Assembly (NCBI GenBank): GCA_002964805.2
Contig: PUDQ02000033.1
Coordinates: 186,001-250,000 of the forward strand
Direction: 5' to 3'
DNA: 64,000 nucleotides
Source: Trametes villosa
Lineage: Eukaryota > Basidiomycota > Agaricomycetes > Polyporales > Polyporaceae
Below, one piece after another: positions 22,536 to 35,106 of this stretch. Made by a program: the position numbers and the translations under genes. The notes under the pieces were generated by a model. That model did not search any database and was not told the DNA's origin. It worked only from the letters and a program-made list of their open reading frames with translations. Position 1 is the first letter of the stretch. Each line of letters begins with the position of its first letter.

Positions 22536-24377
22536 ATGTATGCGCGCAACATCCTGCTGAGGAGAATGTCTCGACCAACCGCGTCAGCAGCTCAGCGCAC
22601 CGCAGCAATTGGCCGCCATCTCATGTCCACCTCCGCCCCCACCCCCACGCACAAAGCCCGTGTGGACGCCCCCGACGAAGCCCCGGTTCTGTTCGAGTCC
22701 AGCGGCGCTGTGCGCACCTACGTGCTCAACCGGCCTCGGAAGCTTAATGCTCTGAACGAGCCTATGCTTAACCTGCTCCGCCCTCAGATCGAGGTGAGGT
22801 TTCATCCGGCCTCGTAGCGCGTGCCCTCCGACTGATATCGCAATCTAGGAATGGTCTCAGAGCGACCTAGCGAAGGTCATCGTTGGCCGAGGCGTGGGCC
22901 GGGCGTTCTGTGCGGGTGGTGATGTCGAGAGTGAGTGTTTCCGGGTACTAGTCATGTCCAGCATTCTAACAGCAGCAGGCGTCGTGCGCGCTGCCGAAAG
23001 CCCCGAAACACGGCCTCAGGCTATCGACTTCTTCCACAGAGAGTGAGTTTGCCACACTTCGCACCTATTTCCCGTGTTGACCGGAGCATGAACAACCACA
23101 GATTCGAGATGGACTACATTCTCGCTGCGGTCCCGAAGCCATATGTCTGCGTAATGGATGGCATCACGAGTACGCACGGCTGATATCTCTTTGCATCCCC
23201 CAGCACTGACTCGGATTCAGTGGGAGGAGGCGTCGGTCTCGCGGTCAACGCGCAATTCAGGATCGCAACCGAAAAGACTGTCTTCGCCATGCCCGAAACG
23301 AAGATTGGCTACTGTCCCGACGTCGGAGCCAGCTACTTCCTCTCCAGAGTAGACGGAGAGATCGGAACGTACCTCGGACTCACTGGGGCCACGATCACCG
23401 GACATGCTGTTTTGTACGCGTCCACGCCTTACCTGTGCTGTTCTCGACTGATATCTGTGCCTAGTGAACACGGCTTCGCGACGCACTATGTCGAGTCCCG
23501 ACGCCTCCCCGCCCTCCTCGAGCGCCTTGCGGCGCTGGATAATCCCACGCACTCCAAGATCAACGGACTCCTGGAGGAAGCGAGGTCCGAGCGCGATTCG
23601 GACGAGGCGACCACCGCCATCGTCGGTGCGAAGCGGGAGGCGCTCGACGCGGCTTTCAGCCACAACACCGTAGAGAAAATTGTGGCGGCGCTCCAGGAGA
23701 CCTCCGCTAACCACCGGGACGAGGAGGTCCGACAGTGGGCCTCGACTACACTGCAGGAGCTGGAGAGTCGCAGTCCGACCAGCCTCAAGGTGGCGCTCGC
23801 CGCCATTCGCAGGGGGAAGCAGATGACGCTCCTGGATGCCCTGCAAATGGAAATGAACATCGCCACCGCTTTCTGCGTAAGTATATTGGAGCTCTAAACT
23901 CGAACCGTGGTTGACCTGCCTATTCGGCACTAACAGAGCGGTGCCACACCGGACTTCAAGACGGGCGTCTTTGCTGTGCTTGTAGACAAGATCAAGGAAC
24001 GGCCAAGCTGGTCGCCCGCTCGCCTGGAGGACGTGGACGACAGCGAGCTGCTCAAAAAGTTCTTCTCTGACTACACCCCCGACAAGGAGACTGCGCCGCG
24101 GATCACTCCTCCGCCGTATGTGTCCCAAGCGAACAAGCTCATCGACCCTATGCAGTTCGCGCTGCCGTCTGAGGCAGAGATTCGGTCGATGGTCGACGGC
24201 AGCCACAAGTCGAGCGGCGCCACGGAGATCACGTTGGACGAGCTCCTCGCCAAGTTCGACAGCTTGCGCAAGGGCAAGGCCGGCGTGCGCGAGAAGATCC
24301 TGGAGGTCGTGCGGCGCAAGTGTGCGTTCGAGGAGGACAAGCACATGAACAAGCAATGGCTCAAGTGGAAGCACTAA
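22536..24377 (+). CDS. HIBCH: 3-hydroxyisobutyryl-CoA hydrolase, mitochondrial
   Basis: This crotonase-fold thioesterase releases 3-hydroxyisobutyrate in valine breakdown. Fungal members are also known as the mitoribosomal small-subunit protein mS47 (yeast Ehd3). Exons 22536–22793, 22849–22930, 22979–23042, 23102–23169, 23221–23413, 23465–23876 and 23937–24377 give 505 residues. A basic presequence (MYARNILLRRMSRPTASAA) is followed by YVLNRPRKLNALNEPML, GRGVGRAFCAGGDVE (oxyanion hole), MDGITMGGGVGLAVNAQF and FAMPETKIGYCPDVGASY. The C-terminal extension typical of this hydrolase ends KHMNKQWLKWKH. With isovaleryl-CoA dehydrogenase this is the second branched-chain amino-acid catabolic enzyme in the window, though the two are not adjacent. 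Confidence 0.93.
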
Positions 24378-26520
24378 CCTCCGTCACACCCTATCCCCCA
24401 CTCGTTACTCCCCTTTGCATGCGTACGTAATTCCCCAGCCTCTCGGCGTTGTAATGCTATATCATACACAACATCCTCCACTTCTCCAACGGACATACGA
24501 TGGTGCCGCCGGCGCGAACTTGGGCACTGCCACCTCATTATTGCCCCTATTCATTGAAATTCCAGGCGTTCTGCTGGTTCGCTAGGCGATGCACTTGATG
24601 CAATGCGTTAATTGAGGACGACACTCTGACTGTGGCCCTGCAAGGGGTTACTCGTAATGTTCGCGCTGGGTACCGGGGGTTTCGTTCTGTGTGTTCCTCC
24701 CCGAGGAGGCAGGCGTTGTAGTCGGATGTAGACCTCCTCCGAGGGCTTGCGCTGTGCATACAGAGAGAGGCAACAATCTAGTACGTGATACTTTGTTCTT
24801 CAAACAGCCCTCGGAACATGTCGAAATCACGAAGCTGACAATGTCAACAGCTGCCGTATCGTTTCAACCACGCCCGGCCTGTCATCCAGCTATGCGCTCC
24901 CCGGGTCGGCAGCGCGAATACTGCATGCGGCGAGCAGCCTAGAGTCATTCGCCCCCAACGCAGCAGCCGGGTCAAATCCCGCGCCTGCGCCCGGGTGCCT
25001 CGAGGCCCCATGACCGCCGACGGGCTGCCCATCCAGAGCATTAGGCTCTTGACATTGACAGCCGTTCCGCCTCCGACGCCCCGAGGAGACTAGCCCGAGC
25101 CGCCATCGCGCGCGCGCCGTCTACAAGGACCCACGCCCCAGCAGCACCGCACCGCAACTTCCCGGGGGCGAGCCTGACTGCGTACGCTATTATGTTTTCG
25201 GGTGCACTCCCATCGCTCCCCGCGCGCCCGCGCACATACAGAGATCTATCTCACCCACCGTCGAGCCGAGCGCAGTCGCGCAAGCGCGCCCACAGCGCCC
25301 GCTCCTGGCGTCCGCGCGCGCGGGGCCCCAGCCGCCTCACAGACAGCCACCGAGATGTCGGAATGGCGATATCGTCGTTGTCCCGCGCGCGCGGTGTCCG
25401 ACTATTAGCGGGGCCCCCCGGTAGGTGGGGGCGCTGCAGCGAGGCCGGGCGCGCCGCCTGAGCCTCGCCGGGCGTGTTGGGCCGTTTTCGCGGGTTCTAG
25501 GGCACCGTATGGGACTTGGGAAGCAGGCAGAGCGGGCGCGGGCTGCTGTCCGGGCGCGGTGCACCAAGCTGCAGTCTCAGTAGGCGAATTGCGACGCCCC
25601 GCGCATCTTCCGCCGCGCTGCGTGCCAGCACAGCACGTGGAGGGCAGATCTGTTCGGTATGCGCCGCTCGTGCAGCCCTGACGGTCTGCAGCTGACTCAA
25701 TCTAGAGCTTCAGCCGGGCGGGTGGCTGTTGCCTATTTCATCTCAAGGGCATGCGCGCAGCCCGCACGTTGGCTGGATTTTGTCATATCCCGCCTGCGGT
25801 CCGAAGTTTATTAGTACAAGGAAACACGCCACCGAAACTCGACTACTGGCGGGGTGGATGTCAAGAACGTTGAATCACGGGGCGACATGCTGCTACAGAA
25901 GGGCACGTACCGAGGGATGTCGGCCAAAGCTAGGGCTCAACGTCCTTGCAGGCAGGTGCTGCAGAACGGGCGTTCAGCACACTGCGAACCGGGGCGCCAG
26001 CTAAGCGTCTTCCAAATTGAAAGCCATAATCTAGATCCCCGGAGGTTCGAAGGAAGACACCACCGTTGGCCAGAAAGCTGTTTTCTGGCTGTGACACGAG
26101 GGGAGCCATTAAGATCGCAACAGATGATGGTCAACAATGACGGTATGTCCTTGTTGGCGCTTCTCCGGAGTGAGATGGATGGTTTGTCTGATGACCGTGG
26201 CCAAAGGCAGAGCCAGGTCGTCCTCCCTCGGCGTCCTCGCAACAGAGAGGCCAAAGCTGGATCCGGACGCATCTCCGATGCAGCACGCCTCTGTTGCGTG
26301 AATGAACCGGAAGCCTAACAGCCCTGGCGCTTTCAGGTTGGCTACGACGGGCGAATTGTCCCGCAACTGGCGCAAACGCGCTTGTCGCGACAGCCTGCTT
26401 GGACCCATGCGAATATATATACAGCCCGGAGTCACCAGACATCCGCATATCGAACACTCACCCCGCTTCTGTACATAACATAAAGCCTCTCCTCGTATCC
26501 TCGTCTTCAGCTATCCAGCC
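24378..26520. other. 2.1 kb gene-free stretch with GC-rich core
   Basis: This is the longest gap in the window. About 25,050–25,700 is markedly GC-rich with many GCGCGC runs. I find no recognisable protein, tRNA or transposon ends. The 3' end holds the promoter of the dioxygenase gene. Confidence 0.5.
26413..26421 (+). promoter_or_regulatory. TATA box of the indoleamine dioxygenase gene
   Basis: An ATATATATA run about 100 bp upstream of the ATG at 26521 is followed by a pyrimidine-rich leader. Confidence 0.65.
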
Positions 26521-27943
26521 ATGAACGTCTCTTCTCCTGTCCACATGGTCAACCGCCTCCTCGACACTACCACCTACCGAGGCGTCCGCTCCGATGGCCA
26601 GGCTTCCGGTGCCGAGCCGTTCAGCAACCGACTCTTCGACGTCGACCCGACCACCGGTTTCTTCCCATCTCAGCCTCTGGCGAAGCTGAAGGGCGAGTTC
26701 GCGCTCTGGGAGGACGCATTGGCGAACGCGCGGCAAGTCCTGAAGCTCGGCGAGGACAAGGGCGAGGAGGCGCGGTCGAAGTTCATCGCAGGGGAGCGTT
26801 GGCGACAGCAGCTGCGGACGGTGAGTACTCTCCCAACAACAGCATCGCAATAAGACTCACGCAATCACGCAGTGGTCGGTGCTTGACGCCGCACGCCTCG
26901 GCAACAAGCTCTGCGTCCTGCGACGGGCCCACTTCGTCCTCACATGCCTCCAGCACTACTACATCCACTCGCTCCCGCCTCAGCAGACGAAAGGCCCGAT
27001 CGTCATCCCGAAGGCACTTTCCCTGCCGCTTCTCTACGTGTCCGGGAAGATCGACATGCCGCCTATCCTGACATTCGCGGATATCGTCCTCTGGAACTGG
27101 GAGCTCATCAACCCCGAGCTTCCCGTCTCCGCGTCCAACATGCGCTTCCTCACCCTCTTCTCCGGCACAGAGACGGAGAAGAACTTCTACGCCCTCTCGG
27201 TAGCCGCCGAGCTCAGGGGCGCAGAGATGTTGCAGATCTTTGAGCGGTTCATGAACCTGTCCTGCCTCAACGAGCGAAGCGCCGTCGCCACCGTTGCGCG
27301 AGACCTCGAGCGTCTTGTCACGGTCGTTAACGAGCTCTCTGACATCCTCCAAGGAGCTAGCAAGACGATAGACCCCCACACCTTCTACTGGGCCGCGCGC
27401 CCCTGGTGGAACGGCTCCGACTCTGCCGCTCCGTGGGTGTTCGAGGGCGGTCCTCCCAACGCCTCCTACGACCTCGGAGGCGCGTCGGCGGGGCAGAGCT
27501 CCGTGATGCACGCCCTCGACGTCTTCCTCGACGTCGACCACGCTCTCAAGCAGGCGAGGCAGCCGGCGCCGTCCGCTGAAAACCGCCGCGCCGACACCGG
27601 GTTCATGGAGAAGATGCGCCGGTACATGCCTGCGGAGCACCGCGTCTACCTGGCTGAGCTCGGGAAGCGCCCCGTGCGCGACGCCGCCATGCGCGTGCCC
27701 GCGCTGCGTGGGCCGTACAACGCGGCGGTGGACGCCCTGAAGAGGTTCCGGGACGGCCACATCCGCATCGGCACCCTCTACATCATCTCCCAGGCCAGGT
27801 CGACCCCTCCGGCATCCATGGGCGGCGCAGAGGCGTTCAAGAGGAGCGGGAATCACTCCATGGGCACCGGAGGCAACCCGGTCAGCACTCTGCTGAAAGC
27901 TGGCCGGGATGCGACGCAGCGTACGGTCGTCCGGGGCGACTGA
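26521..27943 (+). CDS. IDO: Indoleamine 2,3-dioxygenase family protein
   Basis: This heme enzyme opens the indole ring of tryptophan, the first step of the kynurenine route to NAD. Only two exons are present (26521–26820, 26873–27943), giving 456 residues. Family blocks include PIVIPKALSLPLLYVS, LTFADIVLWNWELINP, LFSGTETEKNFYALSVAAE, DPHTFYWAARPWWNG (Phe and Arg matching human F226 and R231 by alignment), GGASAGQSSVMHALDVFL and MEKMRRYMPAEHRVYL. FRDGHIRIGTLYII carries the proximal heme histidine. The gene has far fewer introns than its neighbours. Fungi often carry several IDO paralogues with different tryptophan affinity; which type this is cannot be read from sequence alone. Confidence 0.92.
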
Positions 27944-28401
27944 TTGGGGGCATCTAGGAATGAAGTCCGATACGATACAGCGGTCTATATTCAGCCTCGG
28001 GTAGATCTCCTTATAATAGACAGCGCAGATAGACATAGACGTACATTACCGCAGCGTTATTTCTTGGTTTCTTGTTGTGTAGTACTATTATCGCCCAGTA
28101 GAGACTAATGTAGAGGTAGAAACGGCCGATAGAATAGAGGATGTAGCAATAGGGCCCGTAATAAACGTATCATCTTGAACATGGGCTTGCAGCAGAGAGC
28201 AGACCGCAGGCTGGTCGAGATGACTGGTAGTAGGAGCTCGAGGAGGGACAGGTGATGGATGATCGCGCTGCCGCCGCATGGCGCAAACCACGACTTCCTG
28301 ATTGGGACGTGCTTACATAAGGAACGCGTGAGTTTAAACAAGACGCGTCGCGGTCGCGGCGCTAGCCCCGACGCGTCTCCTGACTCTCGACCACCACCAC
28401 C
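27944..28401. other. Intergenic: IDO 3' flank and RPA1 promoter
   Basis: No gene is seen. The last 80 bp hold three ACGCGT boxes upstream of RPA1, listed separately. Confidence 0.55.
28324..28376 (+). promoter_or_regulatory. Cluster of three MluI cell-cycle boxes (ACGCGT) upstream of RPA1
   Basis: ACGCGT occurs at 28324–28329, 28343–28348 and 28371–28376, within 80 bp of the RPA1 start. Two more lie in intron 1 (28709–28714, 28721–28726). In yeasts ACGCGT is the MBF site driving G1/S transcription of replication genes. Confidence 0.65.
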
Positions 28402-30661
28402 ATGGCTGCTCAGCTCACCACAGGCATCTGCGCGCGTCTTAACAGCTCGGAGAATGATGATGACGAGCTCTTCAACTCCCAGCCCACTGTGCAGTTCCTC
28501 TCGTTTAAGAGGGTTCCCCCCAGCGGGGGCGGCAGCAACATGGACCGTTACCGCGTCATTGTCTCCGATGGCGAACACTTCCTGCAGTCCATGCTGGCTA
28601 CCCAGCTCAACCATCTCGTCGAGGAGGAGGAGGTCCTCAAGCACTCGATCGCCGTCATTGAGAAGTTCACCTGCAACTTGGTTCAGGGCAAGAAGTGAGT
28701 GACTCTCGACGCGTAAAATGACGCGTCCAGCTAACGTCCGTCAGGCTGTTGATTATTCTCGCACTGCGCGTCGTGCAAAAGGAGGCGGAGAAGATCGGTA
28801 ACCCCGTCGGTATCCAAGCTCGCGCTGGAGGGGGTGGTCCTTCGGGCGACACCCCGGCGCCTGCCTCGGCCGCCGTTACTCCCGCCCCTGCTACCACCAC
28901 CACGACACCTGCAGCTCCTGCGCAGACTTCTCGTCAACCCACCCAGGCCGGTCGGAGTGGTAATCGTAATGCGATATACCCTATCGAAAGCCTGAGCCCC
29001 TACCAGAACCACTGGACTATCAAGGCTCGCGTCACTGCGAAGAGCGACATCCGCACTTGGTCGAACCAGAGAGGCGAAGGCAAACTCTTCAACATCACGC
29101 TCATGGACGAGAGTGGCGAGATCCGGGCCACCGGGTTCAACGCAGCTGTCGATGAATTGTACGACCGCATCCAGGAGGGCAAGGTCTACTTCATTTCCAG
29201 GGCGAAGGTCAACTTGGCTAAGAAGAAGTTCTCGAATATCGCCAACGAGTACGAACTCGCTCTTGAACGGAACACGGAGATTGAGGAGGTGCGCAGTTAC
29301 CTAAGATGCGGCGGATCATGCACTCACATGTTTTGATATAGTGTGCTGACGCTGCCGATGTCCCAACGGTCAAGTTCAACTTTACGACCATCGCGGACCT
29401 CCAGGACATCGCCAAAGATGCAGTTTGTGGTATGTTCCCATAACATACCGCCGAACTATCATTGTGATCTCTAATGTTTGCCGTAGACATTGTTGGCGTC
29501 GTGAGGGAGGTCAGCGACCTGTCCACAATCATATCGAAGGCCACAAACAAGGAGGTAAGGTCTTCGGATGCTGCGTAAAGTCCCATAGTGACCGCTCTAC
29601 AGATCCCAAAGAGGGAGTTGACAGTCGTCGATAAATCCGGTTTCTCGGTCAGGGTCACGCTGTGGGGCAAACAAGCAGAACAGTACACTGCGACGGATCA
29701 CCCAGTGATTGCGTTCAAGGGCGCCAGAGTTGGGGATTTCCAAGGTAATAACTACGCTGTTCGGGATGCATGACTCTCTGACTTACTATTATGCAGGCCG
29801 CTCCCTCTCCATGATGAGCTCGAGTAACCTCTACATCGATCCCGACATCCCCGAAGCGCACCATCTCCGTGGTTGGTACGACGCGGCTGGCGCCGAGCAG
29901 ACGTATCAGTCCCACACCAATGCCATGCCGTCTGGCGGTGGCGTCAACTTCGACCGCGCCGAGATTCGCAGCTTGAACGACGTCAAGACCTCGGAGCTGG
30001 GGATGTCCGACAAGGTCGATACCTTCTCATCAAGGGCGACTATTATGCACATCAAGGGCGACAGCATCGCCTATCCGGCATGCCCCTCGCAGGGCTGCAA
30101 CAAGAAGATCATCCAGATGGGCGACAGCTGGCGGTGCGAGAAGTGCGACAAGTCCTATCCTGCACCCGAGCACAGGTATGTCACGGCACGTCTACCATCT
30201 CGATTGGATCGCTGACACGGAGGTTGCGTCTAGATATGTTGTCCCGATGGCTGTTGCCGATTACTCCGGTCAGGCATGGTTCCAGGGTTTCAACGACATC
30301 GGGCAGGTCGTCTTCGGCATGCCCGCAGACGATCTCATCGCCATCAGGGTCAGCTTCTGGCAATCTCTGTGCTTGGCCGTGCCCCTGCTCACCACGTTCA
30401 CAGGAACGGGACGATGCCGAGTTCAACCGGGTGTTGGAGGGCACCATCGGCACGACCTACAACTTCGCGTGCCGCGCGAAGCAGGACAACTACAACGTAC
30501 GTACCATCTCCCCATCGGATCCCCTCGTCGAATTGAACCGTTCCCGTCTTCAGGACCAAGCGCGCGTGCGCTACGGCATCTCGCGCATCTTGAAGCTGGA
30601 CTACCACGAGGAGGCGACGTACCTCGCCAACCTCCTCCGCCGCAGCGAGTGGAGCCGCTGA
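28402..30661 (+). CDS. RPA1: Replication protein A 70 kDa DNA-binding subunit
   Basis: This is the large subunit of the single-stranded DNA-binding complex of replication, repair and recombination. Nine exons (28402–28694, 28745–29288, 29342–29429, 29487–29554, 29603–29744, 29797–30175, 30234–30348, 30404–30496, 30554–30661) give 609 residues. The N-terminal OB fold ([19 protein letters not shown]) is the partner-binding domain. A Pro/Thr linker leads to DBD-A ([18 protein letters not shown]) and DBD-B ([19 protein letters not shown]). DBD-C contains the zinc ribbon [17 protein letters not shown] followed by RCEKCDKSY. The end is the trimerisation helix region ([17 protein letters not shown]). 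All introns are short and in phase. The promoter and first intron carry ACGCGT boxes. Confidence 0.97.
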
Positions 30662-31069
30662 GTGTGTAGACCGAACCACTTGTCTGATTCAGAGTTTCCG
30701 GGTATGTTGTCCTCGTTCCGCTCTCGTCGCAGTGTACTTGTAGTATCAGTGTTCCGAAACCTATGTACTTCGTGATTGCAATGGCGATACAACGTCTTGA
30801 TCTTGACTACCACCTTCTCCACCGTCAATTCGATGCGGTCATCTCATAACCATGCGATTCCATTCCGTACATTATATGCTCGGGGGTAAACATCAGTGAC
30901 AACAACCCGGGTCCTCCAGTCGCGCCCGGGCGCGGGTATCGTACGCAGGTCTACGGGGTAAGTAATAACGGAGCAATAACTTCATAAGGTGCATAGGCAG
31001 GGTCATTAGTGCTAGTGCGTCAGGGTGTACATATAGCATCGTATATCGTGCATCGTGCAGTGTCACAAA
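30662..31069. other. Intergenic between convergent genes, nothing recognised
   Basis: These are the 3' flanks of RPA1 (+) and of the membrane-anchored protein (-). No coding or repeat signal was seen. Confidence 0.5.
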
Positions 31070-34000
31070 TTATGGCGGGGGCAGGGGATAGTTCACCACT
31101 CTTCGGAAGAGCTGGTAGAAAGACTCGATCGAGTCGAGCACCTTGTGGAAGGTCTCGCTCGCCACGTCGGGGAGATGGATCTCGGGGAACTCGAGTTCCG
31201 GCATCTCGAAGTGCAGATGCCATCCGGAGAGGTAGTACTGCAACACGCCCGTCGCGTCCCCGTCCTCGGATGTGGTCAGCGGCGTCGGCGTCACCGTGGG
31301 CAGCGCTGTGGTTGTGCTCGTACCCGTGCGCGCAGGTGAGATCGATGCGGACGGCGCGGCAGATGCGCTCGCAGCTGGGGACTCGGCCTTCGCGGAAGGG
31401 CCGTCAGGCTCGGGGTAGTCCCACCGCACGGGCGGCGCGCTCGCCGCCACCGTGGCCGTGGCCGTGACGGTGATCGTTTCGGTGAGGCGCGCGTACTCGG
31501 TCAACGGCGCATGCTGCGCGGCCGCGTCGTGCGGGAGTCGCAACGCGTCCGACGGGTGCGGGTGCTGCAGGCGGTCTAGAATGAGGTAGAGGGAAACGAG
31601 CACGGGGACGAAGATGCAGAGGTACTGCTTCCAGCTCCACGGGGCGGTCGCGGGCGCGGCGGGCGTGTGGCCGGAGACGGCTTTCTGGCCAGATGCGGCG
31701 AGGTCGACGACGAGACGGGGGAAGAAGTATTCCTCGACGGCGTAGTGAAGGAGGTGGTAGCCTTGTGGGACCGCCTGTTCGTGGCTCAGGTTCGTCTTGA
31801 CTGAGGCGATCTCGAAGCCTGTTACGAGGATAAGATCAGCATGCGCACGAGGAAATCAGGTCCGCAGGCGTACCTGTCTTGACCGCCACATCGACCTCAA
31901 GTGCGCCCACGGGCAGCGAGAACGACGGGAGCAGGGCATCCAGGGTGATCGGCTCGAGTGCCTTGCCCTTGCCCTTCGGCTTCTCGGGCGCAGGTACCTG
32001 CAGCCCCTTCACGAGGTAGATGATCTCGACCTTGCCACCGCACGCATCGCCCAGATGCACCCGCACCCAGGTGATCCACTCCTTGTTGCTCGCCTCCCCG
32101 AACGGCACCGCCCCGTTCGTCTCCGGCTTCACGACTGGGTTCGTCACGAAGCGCACAGACACGCCCTCGATGCTCGCGCTCGCGATCTCGACCTTCGGCG
32201 CCTCCCCCGCAGGCGCGGACGCGGTCTTGCCAGCCGCACCGGGGGTGGGGAGGGCGAGCCCGAACTCGAGCCACTCCATGTCCGCGTCCGTCGGCGCGGG
32301 CAGGTTCACGCGCACGGCGTAGTCGGGCGGCCCCAGCACGTCGGCCTTGGGCAGCGGTGTGACCGTGATCTTGACGGAGGGAATGAGGAGCGGACCATCC
32401 CGGCGAATGGGTGTCCGCAGAGTCGACGTGAAGAGCGACTGGCGCAGGCTGGACGGAGAAAGATCGTGGCGCGAGAGGCCATTGGGCGTCCGTGGACGGC
32501 TCCGTGAGAGACGGCGAGAGACCTCGACGCTGTCCTCTGAGCGTCCGCGCGAGGGTGGAGACGGGGACCTCTTTATTGGCCGGAGTGCAACGCGCGCGCC
32601 ATCTGTCCCGCATTTGACCGACCCGCCCCTCTGGAGAACCGTCTTGCGCGTTTGGGCGTTACGGACGTCCCCGGTGGAGTTGTAGACGTCCAGAGTCGCG
32701 TCGCTGACGTCGTTTTGGATAGTACAGGAGATGTGCTCTCTTTCGGCGCATAGCACCCGGAAGCGCGGGACGACGAGCACTTCGGGGTCCGCCTCGCTGT
32801 CCGAGGCTGGCTGCGAGGCGTTGGGAGACGATCGATACCGGTGGGAGCCCAACGCGAGAATGGGTTTGCGCGGTGTGACCAGCACGGTGCCCGTAATCCG
32901 GAACTTGAAGTCTTGCTTCGCGGGAGGCAGGAGGTCGTTCATGTTCAAGTGTATCGTGATCGGGACCTTGGGCGGGCGGGCGGTGTCTTCCTCGTCGTCG
33001 TAGTCGGTGTCCAAGTCGGTATAACGGCCGTTCAGCGAGGACGCTCTGCTTCTGCGGTCGGTCTCGGGGCTGGAAGGCATCGGGAGCGAGGCAAGCGAGG
33101 AGATTGGCGTCGAGGCTGGGGAGGTCTCAAACGAGTAGTCCGCGACATGCTGCGCCGGTAGCGGCGCCCTCAGGAGCGAGGATGTCGAGGACGAAGAGTC
33201 GTGGCGAGCAGGTGGCAGTCCGTTGGTCACACCCCGCGCGTCTGGAGAGGACGGAAGGACGTATATCGACGGGTTCTCCACTGAGGACTGCCGGGAGAGC
33301 GGCGGAGTGGGAGGAGGTCCGACTGCGTACCCCGTAAATCCAGTATCTCCACTGATGGTCCACTTGCGCTCCAAGCCCGGAACCCATGTAACGTCGCACT
33401 CTCCGCCGTCCAGACCCACGTCAAGACCGACCAGGGTAGCCACCCCGGGGAACCAAACGCCCTTGCACGCCGCCTCGTACTGCGCGCGCACTACGAGGCC
33501 CTCCGGAGCGCCATAATCTTGTCCTCGGCTCGTCCCTAGGACAGAACAGTTCATAATGGCCTTCACCTCCTTGATGCCGACTCTCCGGCGACCATCCACG
33601 GTCTGCGGGAGCTGCTCCGGCCTCAAGGGGCGCGCCCACCGGATCCGTATGCGGTCTGTGCTGGGGAATGAGCCTTGAATGCCGCACCCGTCCGAGAACC
33701 CTGCCGACGTCGAAGCGTCACTCGACTCGTCGTCCGCGAAGTTGTTGTACGAATGCGAGCGCGACAACCGTGCGGACGCGCTTCGTGTGACGTGCGGATC
33801 AGAGGTCATATCCCATGTACCCGCGTCGTCCTCCGCCGACGATAATGACGCCAGAGATGAAGAGGTCCTCGGCGCATTGGGGGGAAAGATCCTCAGTCGT
33901 ACGTGGTTGGACAGGCACCGTGGTGTCGGGATGGCCAGCTTGGCGAGTGTCAGAATATGCGGTACAGCATACGAGTGGGGTACTCACAAGGAATGGCGCA

Positions 34001-34727
34001 TGCGGGGGCTGGGTGAGAAACGGCACCCACAAGTCGATAGCGGCCATAAACTGAGCTATGGTCGACGGCCTTTTGCTTCGGGAGTCCGTCTCCCTACGCG
34101 GGAACTCCTTCGGAAGGATGTAGGACACATGGTAGGAGCTCACAAGGATCTGTCCAGTGTACCGCTCGTCCAAGGGCGGCAAGGTTTCCGACGACGATGT
34201 TGTACTGGCAGACATCGGCACGTATGTCTGGGACGAGCGAGCGGGTAGGTTGAGTACACGCGCCGCTTTGTGGAGCAGGGGAGAAGTGGCGGAAGAAAAG
34301 TTGTACGGCGTCGAGTTAGCATCCAAAGGATGTACTTGCGAGTCCAATATCTTGAGGTTCTCCTCTGGTAGAAGGAGGTGCTTAACGATGCGCTGCACAA
34401 GAAGTCCACATTGCACACTCACCAGGGAACAGCGCAATCGTCGCTCCCGGCGTGATACTCTCCAATGGAAGGGATATCTGAAAGTTATTCGGTGAACACA
34501 TTGCGCTCTGTACGCGCGCGAGCGGCGCAGTGGGTACGCACCTTGAGGTACATCTTAATGGCCGCGCCGTTTGCACCGCGCTCTGCGCGACCCTCGATGG
34601 CGAGGCGCGTGACGACATTGAGTTTGGTCTGTCCTATGGTCGTCGCATGCGAGACCGAATACGCGGTGGTCGACAGAGGCGGGCTCCCGCGCGTTGACTG
34701 GCGACGGTAGCGCGTCGAGCTAGGCAT
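31070..34727 (-). CDS. Unrecognised large protein with C-terminal membrane anchor
   Basis: I do not recognise the family. Five exons are needed. The first starts MPSSTRYRRQSTRGS. It splices to ISLPLESITPGATIALFP, then to ENLKILDSQVHPLDANS, and then across a short intron near 33,950 to LAIPTPRCLSNHVRLRIF. From there the frame stays open for about 700 codons. The last exon begins after the donor near 31,875 (GFEIASVKTNLSHEQAV). The N-terminal 230 residues and several later segments look like beta-sandwich strands. The middle is Ser/Arg-rich and probably phosphorylated. Near the C-terminus YLCIFVPVLVSLYLILDRL is one hydrophobic helix after a basic-aromatic WSWKQ. A Thr/Ala-rich stretch and an amphipathic end follow. 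A single-pass protein with a large N-terminal domain is inferred. Confidence 0.72.
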
Positions 34728-35106
34728 ATTGTCCGGTAGTGGTACACGCGCGTCGCGACGTGACTTTTCGTGTCCAGCAAGCGTGCGAGGTCGTTACGTG
34801 CGGTCAAGGTCGTCGAGGTGAGTAGCAGGGCCCGAGGACGGCGAGCGACACGCTGGTGGCATACGAGAGAGCAGTACGCGGTGGTGAATAGCACATTCGA
34901 GCGATCGGCGCGCGCAGACCCCTTCCCAGCCACCGCCCAATCGCCTATATTCGGTCCGCGTGGCGACCCGAGCGAGCTCAGACGCCCACTTCAATTGTCT
35001 TTCTCTCATCCTTTGCCACGCATATGTTGTTCTCTGCGCGATAGCTGTCATTCAAAACAACGATGGTCTAAGGATACACATTAGTCGCCAAAACAATGTA
35101 CGTTAA
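34728..35106. other. Intergenic, nothing recognised
   Basis: These 379 bp should hold the promoter of the membrane-anchored protein gene and the 3' end of the protease gene. Confidence 0.5.

Noticed and set aside
23217..24374. 385-codon minus-strand frame
   Set aside because: Antisense to HIBCH exons and intron-blind; no domain.
25854..26318. 154-codon plus-strand frame in the large gap
   Set aside because: No recognisable motif, and an overlapping minus frame of similar length; probably chance.
26783..28036. 417-codon minus-strand frame
   Set aside because: Antisense to the indoleamine dioxygenase exon; a codon-bias shadow.
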